Shown piece by piece: positions 36,970 through 46,900 of a stretch of DNA of 64,000 nucleotides (positions are counted from its first letter, which is position 1; each line of letters starts with the position of its first letter). The stretch is from contig NZ_JACXAG020000010.1 in the NCBI RefSeq assembly GCF_014773435.2, forward strand, positions 1-64,000. The letters run 5' to 3'. Made by a program: the position numbers and the translations under genes. A model generated the notes under the pieces. The model worked only from the letters and a program-made list of their open reading frames with translations, had not been told where the DNA came from and ran no database searches. The DNA comes from Polycladospora coralii (GTDB taxonomy: Bacteria; Bacillota; Bacilli; Thermoactinomycetales; Thermoactinomycetaceae).

Positions 36970-36998
36970 AGTATACCAACCATACAGATCGATGTCAA
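36970..36998 (-). promoter_or_regulatory. Sigma-A promoter of the tRNA operon
   Basis: TTGACA (complement of 36993-36998) and TATACT (complement of 36970-36975) are separated by 17 bases on the minus strand. The -10 ends about 43 bases before tRNA-fMet. It is near consensus, as expected for a stable RNA gene. Confidence 0.85.
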
Positions 36999-37073
36999 CA
37001 CTTAATATAAAAATTTTGATTCGATCAACAGCAGGGGCAGAGCGGAGCGGCTAAATAGACGAGCCGCCAATCT

Positions 37074-37442
37074 CTAGTTTTCTTCTACTTTGTACAATGC
37101 TTCATTCTCTTCTCTATAACCCATTTTATGTGCTTGTTCAAGAAGGTACTCATCATTATGAAGTTGCTTGATTTCTTTTTTTAAGACATCAGTTTTAGAC
37201 TGCACCGTTTTTAGCTCTGCTTCTTTTGCTTGTAAATGATCTTCTAAATCCCACATTTCATTTTTCTGTACCAGAAGTTGTACTAAGGTCCATCCAATAA
37301 AAAGGAGCATAATCGACAACCACAGCAATCGACGTCTGCGTACAATTGGATGGACGGCTTGTTTTGTTTTTTCTTCATCTGTCGGCTTTTTTTTCGAATG
37401 ATTATGACGCATCTGAAATACATTTCCCCGTTCGAGTGCCAT
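37074..37442 (-). CDS. divIC: Septum formation protein DivIC (FtsB-like)
   Basis: This is a bitopic division protein (122 residues) that acts with FtsL and DivIB at the septum. A basic N-terminus (VRRRRL) precedes one transmembrane helix (about 41-60). Then comes a coiled coil (about 62-105) and the family ending EQAHKMGYREENEALYKVEEN. ATG 37442 overlaps the yabQ stop codon (TGATG), so translation is coupled. In Bacillus yabR follows, but here the tRNA genes come next. Confidence 0.92.
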   Translation of the reverse strand: MALERGNVFQMRHNHSKKKPTDEEKTKQAVHPIVRRRRLLWLSIMLLFIGWTLVQLLVQKNEMWDLEDHLQAKEAELKTVQSKTDVLKKEIKQLHNDEYLLEQAHKMGYREENEALYKVEEN

Positions 37443-37999
37443 CAAGAATCACCTTCTTTTCTTTTCTTCTCCCACCAACCTTTCAAACGACTGGTATATG
37501 GAACTATCATTGGTTTCAACCGTTTACTGATCGGACGAAATAGCCAATCTATAGGACGGAGGAGTTGTTTTAAAATCCAGATCGATACCTTTTGTAAAAA
37601 AAGAAGTATTTTTACGCATGCGTTCCAAATCCATACAATAGGTGCAATAATAAGGACATAAATAACTTGAAGCAAAAATCGTACGATCTGCTCTAATCCG
37701 ACTAGTATTTTTCGCAAGATACGAATCACTTCAGCACTCATCCATCTGTGATACGAAAAAAAACCGAAACATATCGCCAGAAAAATATAAAAACGCAATT
37801 CTCCCCAATTGCTCCATATTAAAACACTAAATACGAGTAAGCTAGCAAGAATCCAGTATAAAAGATCGACGAGCGATACCACCCAACCTCTAATTTTAAA
37901 GCGAAAAGTGACGACGCGATACATATCGAGTAAGAGACCGAGTATCATACCAGAGCCTAACATTGATACCATGGTAATGAACTGCGTATATAAGGTCAT
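37442..37999 (-). CDS. yabQ: Spore cortex biosynthesis protein YabQ
   Basis: This is a membrane protein of the mother cell needed for cortex formation (185 residues). Several transmembrane helices fill residues 5-100 and a further hydrophobic stretch lies near 110-130; the C-terminus is basic. The N-terminal pattern QFITMVSMLGSGMILGLLLDMYR is typical of YabQ. It overlaps yabP by 4 bases and divIC by 3, which places it in the rqcP-yabP-yabQ-divIC cluster. Confidence 0.92.
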   Translation of the reverse strand: MTLYTQFITMVSMLGSGMILGLLLDMYRVVTFRFKIRGWVVSLVDLLYWILASLLVFSVLIWSNWGELRFYIFLAICFGFFSYHRWMSAEVIRILRKILVGLEQIVRFLLQVIYVLIIAPIVWIWNACVKILLFLQKVSIWILKQLLRPIDWLFRPISKRLKPMIVPYTSRLKGWWEKKRKEGDS

Positions 38000-38286
38000 T
38001 TAAATAACCTACCCAATAAACCTTTCGCCTTCTCCGCTCGCGGCGTCTGAATGTCGAGATAACTGATATCTAGAATATGCCCCTCGATTGATACACGACC
38101 TTCTTCCAAATCTAGATTTTGTATATGCAAATCTTGCCCCCGAATGCCCAAATATCCGTAGTCGGTTTGGAGCAAGAATTCTTCACTATCAAAGCTTTCC
38201 ACGCTAATCACACCACTTACTTCCATTACATTTCGATTGGTCATCACAATTTCGTGTGTTGTGGTTTTCATTTCTTCTTCGATCAT
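37996..38286 (-). CDS. yabP: Sporulation protein YabP
   Basis: This is a small beta-rich protein of the YabP/YqfC family, needed with YabQ for cortex formation (96 residues). Typical family stretches are HEIVMTNRNVMEVSGVISVES, FLLQTDYGYLGIRGQDLHIQ and VSIEGHILDISYL. ATG 38286 is used because GAGGAGG lies 8 bases upstream, which removes 29 residues of a longer open frame. The stop codon overlaps yabQ. Confidence 0.94.
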   Translation of the reverse strand: MIEEEMKTTTHEIVMTNRNVMEVSGVISVESFDSEEFLLQTDYGYLGIRGQDLHIQNLDLEEGRVSIEGHILDISYLDIQTPRAEKAKGLLGRLFK

Positions 38287-38502
38287 AGCCTGTACCTCCT
38301 CTATGGTACAAGTTATGACCAGAAGTATAGAATTAGAACAAGTGAGTTCACGGTCTGCACTTTCGCCTTGCAAAGCAGCTCTCCCTATCGGTCAAACTGA
38401 TTGTCCACTTCTTCCTCCAGGTTTTGACTTCGCTAAGTACCCGTCGGCAGGCATTTCCGCTCAAAATACACTTCTAAATTTTGAATATCATGATCACTGG
38501 AA

Positions 38503-38781
38503 CTAAAACGTTTGCTCAACTTCAGACTGTAATTTCTCTTCTTTCACGAGCTTATACAAATCGCTAGCTTCGTCTTTTTTAGCTGTCTCTTTTAGTCCCT
38601 CAACTCGGACGGTTACGGCCTTATTACCAAAACGAATGGTAAGTTCATCTCCGACGGCTACATTGGTACCCGCTTTTGCTTCTTTGTCATTTATGGTAAC
38701 ACGACCTTTATCACATACTTCTTTGGCCAGTGTTCTTCGTTTAACCAACCTTGAAACCTTTAAAAATTTATCTAAGCGCAT
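38503..38781 (-). CDS. rqcP: Ribosome quality control protein RqcP (YabO, S4 domain)
   Basis: This is an S4 RNA-binding protein that works with RqcH in adding C-terminal Ala tails on stalled 50S subunits in Bacillus (92 residues). The S4 motif is MRLDKFLKVSRLVKRRTLAKE with the KGRVTIN turn. It lies between yabN (89 bases) and yabP (216-base gap that carries a small repeat). A sibling of the HslR type is excluded by gene order. Confidence 0.95.
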   Translation of the reverse strand: MRLDKFLKVSRLVKRRTLAKEVCDKGRVTINDKEAKAGTNVAVGDELTIRFGNKAVTVRVEGLKETAKKDEASDLYKLVKEEKLQSEVEQTF

Positions 38782-38870
38782 AAGACCACTGCTTTCTCTT
38801 TTATTGAGTAGATCGACACTACTGATGTAGTTCGCAGGGAATCCTCATAATTCCTGCTTTAGAATAAAGA

Positions 38871-40319
38871 TCATCGTTTCTCTTTCGTTTTTGCTTCGAG
38901 CCACCACTGTTCTAATTGATCTTGAGTGAAATCAGCCCAATCCTGATCCCGCACCCGAACTTGATCTTCCACATAGCCAAAGCGTGCTTCAAACTTCTTG
39001 CACGCGTGCAGGAGTGCAATTTCTGGATTGATTTTCAAGAAGCGAGCAAGACTTGTCATGACAAACAACAGGTCTCCATACTCCTCTTCTATATGCGTAA
39101 GTGATTCAGCCTCTTGTAATTCCTTCAATTCCTCATCTACTTTAGCCCATACCCCATTAATAGATTGCCAATCAAACCCTACTTTGGCAGCTTTTTTAGA
39201 TAGTTCATAAGACCGTAATAACATAGGGGAGTCCTTAGGGATTCCATCTAAAATTGAATCAGGTGTTGCTCCACCACGTTCCTGTATTTTAATTTCGTCC
39301 CAGCTTGAAGGTTCTTCTGTATGTTTTGCAAATACATGGGGGTGTCTACGAACCATTTTTTCATTGAGACGTTGGATGACATCATGTACATCAAAATATC
39401 CTGCTTCTTTAGCAATTTGCGCGTGTAACATCACTTGCAAGAGGACATCACCTAACTCATCTGACATCGCTTCATCATCTTCTTGGTGGACAGCCTCTAA
39501 AAACTCATATACTTCCTCTATAAGGTATGGCTTAAGAGAATCATGCGTCTGCTTCTGATCCCATGGACATCCTTCAGGACTACGCAAATAAGCAATTAAC
39601 TCCTCCAGGTAACTAAAGTGCCGATACAAGTCTTCCGCCTCTTGTACAGGTGGAATATAGACAGAGGTTAGATCTGTAAAATGACCTACTCGATCAAGCT
39701 CATACAAGGGTAACGTTGTCATTTTTTCCAATCCATCTATCCCCAGAGCGGTTACCACTTTTACTTCATAATCCTCAGGATAAATCTCCATCAGGTTCAG
39801 TTTGATCTCTGAAGCGACAAAAGAACTATAAACTTGTCCAATTAACACATGACCTTCGGGATTGATATAAGCCGGAGAAAAAGCGTTCCCATCGAGTAGC
39901 TGAAAACCTTCAATCGGATCAATTCCTAAACGTGTAAAAGCTGGATCTAAGAAGCTATTTCCTCCTTGAACATCAACATAAACCCCATTTTTTTCACCTG
40001 ATTGAAGCAAAAGCTGAACACTTTGTTCTGCTACCATCGGGTGTCCAGGAACAGCATAAAGGATAGGCGTATTTATTTTTGATGCCCGTGTAATTAATTG
40101 TAAACTAATTTCTTGATACACCGTTTCAAAATCGGTAGCTTCTTCATAGATGGAATCAAAGGTTTGAAAGGGAATCCCTTCTTGATCCAACCAAGCTACT
40201 ACCGGATGCTTTACCGTACGCAGCCACAACTCTCCACCTGATTGTAATTGTTTCAAGACCCCCAATGTGAGTGCATTTTCATCACCAAATCCTAAGCCTA
40301 CAATTATAATTTTTGCCAC
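38871..40319 (-). CDS. yabN: YabN: tetrapyrrole-methylase-like domain fused to MazG pyrophosphatase
   Basis: The 482-residue protein has an N-terminal SAM-dependent methylase-like domain (about 1-220, with GLGFGDENALTLG and YAVPGHPMVAEQS). A MazG NTP pyrophosphohydrolase follows (about 230-480) with GCPWDQKQTHDSLKPYLIEE and the metal motif DELGDVLLQV, plus a second MazG repeat (EEYGDLLFVM). MazG removes non-canonical NTPs. The start is GTG 40319 with AAGGGG upstream. It keeps its place between the spoVB-like gene and rqcP. Confidence 0.95.
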   Translation of the reverse strand: MAKIIIVGLGFGDENALTLGVLKQLQSGGELWLRTVKHPVVAWLDQEGIPFQTFDSIYEEATDFETVYQEISLQLITRASKINTPILYAVPGHPMVAEQSVQLLLQSGEKNGVYVDVQGGNSFLDPAFTRLGIDPIEGFQLLDGNAFSPAYINPEGHVLIGQVYSSFVASEIKLNLMEIYPEDYEVKVVTALGIDGLEKMTTLPLYELDRVGHFTDLTSVYIPPVQEAEDLYRHFSYLEELIAYLRSPEGCPWDQKQTHDSLKPYLIEEVYEFLEAVHQEDDEAMSDELGDVLLQVMLHAQIAKEAGYFDVHDVIQRLNEKMVRRHPHVFAKHTEEPSSWDEIKIQERGGATPDSILDGIPKDSPMLLRSYELSKKAAKVGFDWQSINGVWAKVDEELKELQEAESLTHIEEEYGDLLFVMTSLARFLKINPEIALLHACKKFEARFGYVEDQVRVRDQDWADFTQDQLEQWWLEAKTKEKR

Positions 40320-40331
40320 TATATACGCCCC

Positions 40332-41948
40332 TTATTTGGAAATCATACCCCATTTATCGAGAAATGGTAATATTTTCTCTTTCAATTTTGGTATTTTTTC
40401 AAAATCAATCCGTGTAAGCAATCCAATTCTTACTACTGCTAGCAAGTAAACGAAGCTTCCGATTACAACACAACCGAGTACCACAATAGTCATTTCTAAA
40501 CGGATAAATCCAATATTACGCGTTATCATTTGAAGGAGTAAAGACACACTATAAACAGATATCGCCATCACAGCAACTGCGATGCTATTTTTTAACCATA
40601 TCTGAATGGGTAACGAAATAGCAAAGTTTCTTCTCAAAATGCGTAAATTTAACCAAATCGCAATGGCATATCCACAGATGGATGCTACTGCAGCACCATG
40701 AATTCCCCACACAGGAATCAATAGCAAGTTTAACCCCACTTTGAAAAAAACGCCTATCATCAAATTCCATACCGGTCTAGTGACAAAACCTAATCCTTGC
40801 AAAATAGCAGTAGATGTAATGCCTAAAGTGGAGAAAATCGTTGTAAGTGCTAATATGGCAAGAGCTGAAGAGCCTGCACTGTCTTTAAATAACATAATAT
40901 TAATAGGTTCCATTACTACAGCTAAACCGATAGACGCTGGAAAACCAAATAGAAGAGTTAAACGTAGCGCCAATATCCCTTTAGCTTGTGATTGATATGT
41001 CTGATTATGAGCCAAGGTAGAAGCAATCGCAGGTACAATAGATAGTGCAATTGCTGTAGCAAAAAAAGAAGCAAACTGAAGTAGTGGTTGTCCTCTGTCA
41101 TATATTCCTTTTATCTGGATTACCTCTTCCATCATCCAGCCCGTATGCGTTAGTGTATTGATTATGGTGAAAGAATCTACCAGTGCATAAAAAGGAATCA
41201 CTAAGGAACCAAGTGAAATCGGTAAGGCGATTTTAAAGATGGCATATAAAATACGACGATTTTTCACTTTCTGCATAGGCATCAAATCGCTCTGCTTTAA
41301 AATCATCTTTTCCCTGCTCCAGTATGCATATAGTACCAGCAATGCAACCAAGCCACCACCAAATGCCCCCATCATCGCTCCTGCTCCAGCGTAAACAACG
41401 CCAAAGCCGTGTGTCATACAAACCCAAGCAGCGAGTAAGATAATCGTCACACGAACCAGTTGCTCCACGACTTGAGATACTGCAGTTGGTATCATATTTT
41501 GATAACCTTGAAAATATCCACGTACTGCGGAAATAATCGGAATGACCAAGAAGGAAAACGAAACTGCTTGGATTGGAATCGTCAATAACGCCTTACTTCC
41601 CATCCATGAAGCAATTGTGGGCGCACCAATGAACGTACTAAAAAATAATGTCCCCCCAATAAATCCCATCATAAGTAAAGCAATCTCGAAAATACGTTCT
41701 GCTTCTTGCTTGTTCCCTTGCGCCAATCGCTCTGACACTAATTTTGAAATCGCTACTGGAAAACCAGCAGTTGCGATGATTAAAATAGCGCTATATAGCG
41801 GATAGATCGTACCATAAACGAACATTCCGCTATCTCCTGTGATATTTTGATACGGTACACGATATACCGCCCCTAATAATTTACTTAAAAAAGCGGCTAA
41901 ACTGAGTATTGCTACACCTTTAATAAAAGATTGCTGTGCATGTTGCAT
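40332..41948 (-). CDS. SpoVB/YabM-like polysaccharide or lipid flippase (MOP superfamily)
   Basis: This is a polytopic transporter with about 14 transmembrane helices (538 residues) from the MATE/MurJ-like MOP superfamily. The N-terminal pattern FIKGVAILSLAAFLSKLLGAVYRVPYQ is typical of the SpoVB/YabM/YkvU group. Proteins of this group flip lipid-linked cell-wall precursors, in SpoVB for the spore cortex. ATG 41948 (AGAGGG upstream) is chosen over a longer frame. It is 12 bases from yabN, and matches yabM in the Bacillus order. Confidence 0.92.
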   Translation of the reverse strand: MQHAQQSFIKGVAILSLAAFLSKLLGAVYRVPYQNITGDSGMFVYGTIYPLYSAILIIATAGFPVAISKLVSERLAQGNKQEAERIFEIALLMMGFIGGTLFFSTFIGAPTIASWMGSKALLTIPIQAVSFSFLVIPIISAVRGYFQGYQNMIPTAVSQVVEQLVRVTIILLAAWVCMTHGFGVVYAGAGAMMGAFGGGLVALLVLYAYWSREKMILKQSDLMPMQKVKNRRILYAIFKIALPISLGSLVIPFYALVDSFTIINTLTHTGWMMEEVIQIKGIYDRGQPLLQFASFFATAIALSIVPAIASTLAHNQTYQSQAKGILALRLTLLFGFPASIGLAVVMEPINIMLFKDSAGSSALAILALTTIFSTLGITSTAILQGLGFVTRPVWNLMIGVFFKVGLNLLLIPVWGIHGAAVASICGYAIAIWLNLRILRRNFAISLPIQIWLKNSIAVAVMAISVYSVSLLLQMITRNIGFIRLEMTIVVLGCVVIGSFVYLLAVVRIGLLTRIDFEKIPKLKEKILPFLDKWGMISK

Positions 41949-42081
41949 AAATATCCCTCTCAAACTCTCCCGCAAGTCAAAAACCATTTTCACTCTATGG
42001 TATCATAAAATATGTATTTGGTTTAATCGACACGATTGATCTTTACACACTTCTATAAGTAGGCGTCTGAAAACATGTAAA

Positions 42082-42120
42082 AACCCGCTCTCCATTTATT
42101 TGTTTATAGAGAAACGGGTT
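42082..42120 (-). terminator. Probable terminator of spoVT
   Basis: AACCCG and CGGGTT form the base of a hairpin with inner CTCT/AGAG pairing. It lies about 50 bases after the spoVT stop codon and is followed on the minus strand by a short T run. Confidence 0.6.
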
Positions 42121-42169
42121 AATTATCCTCGATAAGAATTTACAATAAGACAAATAATCATTTCATTTT

Positions 42170-42712
42170 TTATTGTTCCATTTGTTTTCCGAGGAAGGTA
42201 GCTGCCGTACTGGCTATTTTGCTTTCAACGCCACCTGACATAAATGTCTCCGTTTTAGAAAGTAAAATAATAGCTCCAATTGGATCTCCACCCGCGTAGA
42301 TCGGTACAATCAAATGGGATTGGTATTCTTCAGGCATCCCTTTCACAATTTCAACTTGTGAAGAAGCGGATTCAAGTAGTGTTTTACGCTGATCAATACA
42401 TGTCTCAACAACATCACCAATTGGTTTTTCTAAATAATCCTTTTTAGATACGCCCGCTACGGCTACCACACCGTCACGATCACAAATGAGTGTAATTGAC
42501 TTTAAGTTCTCGTATAAAGCCTCCGCATATTCTTGGGAAAAATCTCCTAATTCTCCAATCGGAGAATATTTTTTTAGAATCACCTCTCCATCGCGATCGA
42601 CAAAGATTTCAAGTGGATCACCCTCACGAATGCGAAGCGTCCGGCGTATTTCTTTTGGTATTACCACACGCCCCAGATCGTCGATACGACGAACGATGCC
42701 GGTTGCTTTCAT
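42170..42712 (-). CDS. spoVT: Stage V sporulation protein T (AbrB-family regulator)
   Basis: This is a forespore transcription factor that tunes sigma-G genes (180 residues). The N-terminal swapped-hairpin AbrB domain is almost the same as in Bacillus (KATGIVRRIDDLGRVVIPKE, then LRIREGDPLEIF). The C-terminal GAF-like domain holds CDRDGVVAVAGVSKKDYL and ends in FLGKQMEQ. ATG 42712 matches the Bacillus start; a GTG one codon before it is also possible. It lies between prsA (mfd side) and the spoVB-like gene. Confidence 0.97.
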   Translation of the reverse strand: MKATGIVRRIDDLGRVVIPKEIRRTLRIREGDPLEIFVDRDGEVILKKYSPIGELGDFSQEYAEALYENLKSITLICDRDGVVAVAGVSKKDYLEKPIGDVVETCIDQRKTLLESASSQVEIVKGMPEEYQSHLIVPIYAGGDPIGAIILLSKTETFMSGGVESKIASTAATFLGKQMEQ

Positions 42713-42869
42713 CACTTCATTCCCTCACTTTCTAGTTCAAATTCCATCTCAATCAGCTCACTTGCAGGATATATTTTGGTTATACACCCTATGTATTGTT
42801 TGTATTTGCTCTAACGCCCATAGTATTGTTCTTTTATTCTTTATTTATGCGACCATGACATATAAAGAA

Positions 42870-42908
42870 AAGCCATATTAATCAGCACGTTCCTGATTAA
42901 TATGGCTT
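42870..42908 (-). terminator. Terminator of prsA
   Basis: A perfect 16-bp stem AAGCCATATTAATCAG with a 7-base loop starts 6 bases after the prsA stop codon. There is only a short T tract, but the stem is long. Confidence 0.8.
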
Positions 42909-42914
42909 ATTTAC

Positions 42915-43931
42915 TTATTTATCTGCTGGTTCTGACTTTGGTAGTAGTGATTTAAATGCCAGTTCTTTGGTTATGATCTCATTGTAAGCTTCTTGGATCG
43001 GCTTAGCTTTCACTTGTTCGTCTGCCTTATCCAAACTCTCTTCCTTTCGCTCCAAAGGTTTAATCACATGGTATCCATAATTGGTTTTCACTGGAGCAGT
43101 CGCTTTATTGAGAGGCTGTGTTTGTGCCGCTTTGGAGAATTCAGGTACAAACATCGAAGCATCCCCTTCAATGTATCCTCCGGTCTCCTTAGAACCTGGG
43201 TCATCTGAGTATTCTTTTGCTAATGCCTTGAAATCTCCACCCTCATCTAGCTTCTTTTTCACTTCATCGGCACGTTTTTTAGCTTCTGCGTCCGTTCGTT
43301 TCGGTGAGCCTTGCTCTCCATCACCTATACCAACTAAGATATGCTGCGCTTTGATGTAATCATAGGTTTGACCTTTTATTTGGCTGTTTAAATATTGATT
43401 TACTTGTATATTGCGTAGGATATAGGATTGCATATCATTTTTGGTAAATCCTTTTCCTTTTATAGCTTCTTCCAATGTTTTCGGTTTCTCTTCTTCTTCT
43501 TCTGATGGAGCAGTCAAAATTTGTTTTTCAAGCTCATTATACATTTTATCAGATTCTTTTTTAATGGAATCATCTACTTTTTGTTTAATACTAATATATT
43601 TTTGAGCTGCATAGTCTTGTGCAATCTGTTCCTTAAATTGATTGAGCTGTTCACTCATTTCTGGATTTGAGAAAGCCATTGCCAGTTGAGGATCGATGAA
43701 ACTATAGAAGTTAATGTAAGTGTTTAGTTCCCCTTCCGTAACTTTCCCATTTTTATATTCAGCTACAATTTTCTTGCCGGTTGTATCCATCGGTTTAAAT
43801 TCTGGCATGGTTTGGTCAGTCGCTTTTGCCTCTTCTTTAGGCTTTTCTGATGTGCAGCCTGTTAGCAATAGCACACCAGCCATTGCTGCTGAAAATACAC
43901 CTGTGAGGAATTTCTTACTCCGTTGTTGCAT
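42915..43931 (-). CDS. prsA: PrsA-type peptidyl-prolyl isomerase lipoprotein (foldase)
   Basis: This is an extracytoplasmic foldase of 338 residues for secreted proteins. The lipobox is LLLTGC (Cys26). A SurA-like N-terminal helical region precedes the parvulin (PpiC) domain at about 190-290, with AQHILVG, DFKALAKEYSDDPGSKETGGY and TNYGYHVIKPL. A homologue (yacD) sits next to cysK in Bacillus; here the gene follows mfd instead. Its start overlaps the end of mfd by 17 bases. Confidence 0.9.
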   Translation of the reverse strand: MQQRSKKFLTGVFSAAMAGVLLLTGCTSEKPKEEAKATDQTMPEFKPMDTTGKKIVAEYKNGKVTEGELNTYINFYSFIDPQLAMAFSNPEMSEQLNQFKEQIAQDYAAQKYISIKQKVDDSIKKESDKMYNELEKQILTAPSEEEEEKPKTLEEAIKGKGFTKNDMQSYILRNIQVNQYLNSQIKGQTYDYIKAQHILVGIGDGEQGSPKRTDAEAKKRADEVKKKLDEGGDFKALAKEYSDDPGSKETGGYIEGDASMFVPEFSKAAQTQPLNKATAPVKTNYGYHVIKPLERKEESLDKADEQVKAKPIQEAYNEIITKELAFKSLLPKSEPADK

Positions 43932-46900
43932 TTTGAACTGCTCCTTTCGATTTGGGAACTACTTCGTATTGTATTAAAAACTGTGTCAGCATTTCTAGCA
44001 CCGCTTTTGTTGTTAATCCCTTAATATTAAAGGTTATACCGACCCTTTGTCCAGAAGAAAGTCTGACTTTCCCTGGGAAAGATTGGGCTAACTTAAACAA
44101 TTGCTGCCCGTCTATTGCAGTATTTTGTACCTCCGCTAATTTTAGGGTTATGTTTGGGTCTGCCTGTTCAACTGAATCAATACCATACTTCATACAATAC
44201 ACTTTTATTTTAGCTACTTGCAGTAAAGACTGCACACAATCGGGAAGATCACCAAATCGATCTTCGATTTCTTCCTCTAAATCCGTTACCTCTTCAAGTG
44301 AAGTAACCGCTCTAATCTTCTTATACAGTTCTATTTTTTGTTTTTCATCCTGGATGTAGTCCGATGGTAAATAAGCATCCACCTTTAGTTCAATCGTCGG
44401 TTCTTGTGGTAATTCCTCTTGCTTATTTCCTTGTAGCTCCTGTACAGCTTCTTTTAACATTTGACTATATAACTCAAAACCGACCGTTGCAATATGACCA
44501 TGTTGCTGTGCCCCTAGTAGATTTCCTGCACCACGAATGGATAAATCACGCATTGCAATTTTAAATCCTGAGCCCAGCTCTGTAAACTCTTTTATCGCTT
44601 GCAAACGCTTTTCCGCAGTTTCCGATAACACTTTATCTTTCTGATAAGTGAAGTAGGCATATGCAATCCGATTTGAGCGCCCAACACGTCCCCGTAATTG
44701 ATATAACTGCGACAATCCCATTTTATCCGCATCATAGATAATGAGCGTATTTACATTGGGAATGTCTACACCGGTTTCAATAATCGTCGTACTCACTAAA
44801 ACATCGGACTCTCCATCTAAGAAATCTAACATGATCCGTTCTAGCTCTGTTTCATTCATCTTACCATGCGCAACCGCCACTTTAGCCTCTGGAACCAACA
44901 TCCTAATCTTTTCAGCCATCTGATCAATACTTTGCACTTGATTATATAGAAAGTAGACTTGACCTCCGCGAGCTAATTCACGCTCAATCGCCTCACGTAC
45001 TAAAGCAGCTGAGTATTCTAAAACATAAGTTTGTACAGGAAAACGATTCTCAGGGGGTGTCTCAATAACAGATAAATCCCGAACACCCATCATGGCCATA
45101 TGCAATGTGCGCGGTATCGGTGTTGCTGATAGTGTGAGCACATCAATGTTATGTTTCAGCTGTTTTAATCGTTCTTTATGTTTCACACCAAATCGTTGTT
45201 CTTCATCGACAATCAAAAGACCTAAGTTTTTATAGTGAATATCTTTGGACAGCAGTCGATGCGTCCCAATGACAATATCCACCGTGCCATTCTTTAATCC
45301 GTCTGTCGTTTCTTTTTGCTCCTTACGTGTCCGGAAACGACTAAGTACACGTATCTGGATTGGATAGTCTGCAAACCGCTCACGGAACGTTTCATAGTGT
45401 TGTTGTGCTAAAATCGTGGTGGGAACCAATACAGCCACCTGATGACCATCCATTGTCGCCTTAAAAGCGGCCCGTACAGCAACCTCCGTTTTACCGTAGC
45501 CCACATCACCACATAACAACCGATCCATCGGTTGCACTTGTTCCATGTCGTTTTTAATCTCATCAATTGACCGAAGTTGGTCAGGTGTTTCATCGTAGGG
45601 AAACATTCCTTCAAATTCCTTTTGATAGGGTGTATCTTTTGAAAATGCATGCCCCCTAGCTTCTTGACGTTTCGCATACAACTCAATTAGATCTTGTGCG
45701 ATATCTTGTACAGAAGAACGGACCTTATTTTTTACCTTACTCCATTCACTGCCACCTAAGCTGTATACTTTCGGAATTTTTTCTTCACTTCCGACATATT
45801 TTTGTACTTGGTCAATCTGATCAACTGGCACATATAGCTTATCATTTTTTGCATATTGTACCAATAAATAATCTTTATGTAGCCCTGCCACACTCAAAGT
45901 CTCAATCCCGATGTAACGACCAATTCCATGATTTACATGAACCACATAATCCCCAGGTTTAAGCTCTTGATAATCTTTAATTTTTTCGGCATGATCTAGT
46001 TTACTAGATCTTCTAACACGTCGTTGCTTTTGGGTAAATACTTCTGATTCCGTAACAACGGTTAACCTTAAATTCGTCATCTCAAATCCACTCTGAAGCG
46101 CACCAATTTTAATCACCGGTCTTCCACTGGTAAAGGGGTGTTCGCCAGAATGCTTTTGGATTCGCATTCCATAATCCTCTAAAACACGTTCTAACCGATT
46201 TGCTCGCTCCTCATTACTTGCTATAAAGAGGACTTTGAAGTTGGCCTTCTCCCAACGTTCCCATTCTGCTTTTAATACATGCATTTGCCCGTGAAACTGT
46301 TGCATGCTTCGACAGCTCACCTGCGTAATGTTTTGTGGTGTGGCGCCAGGAATTTGTCTCATAAAAAGTGAGAGGTAGATACGCTGATGTGCAATACGCA
46401 TCATCATTTCTTCAAATTGATTTGCAATTTTAAGCTCTGGCAAAAACTCACCTTGTTCAAGTAAAGCTGCTTGCCACTCCCCCTCTTCTCTTTCCAATTG
46501 TTTCGCACTTTCTGCAATTCGGTTAGGTTCATCCAGTACAAGGATCGCATTTTCGGGGATGTACTGAAGAATACTGTCATAGTCTGGATAAAGTTGTTCG
46601 ATATACTTGTAAATTCCTGTAAATAATACACCTTGCTTCAATTGCTCGATGTCAAAGCCCATAGAATCCACTAATCTTTGTTTTAATTCAGGATCTTTTA
46701 CAGCTGAAAGTCGACTTTGTAAGCGTTTTTCAAGTCGTTCCCCCGCATCATATAATCGAGCAGTACTTGCAAACAACTCTTTCCCCGGGGTGATGGTAAC
46801 ATGCTGCCATTTACTATGTGATCTTTGATCAGATACTGAAAAGGGCCGAATCGAGTCTACTTCATCATCAAACCATTCAATACGTACAGGTTGCGCCAGA

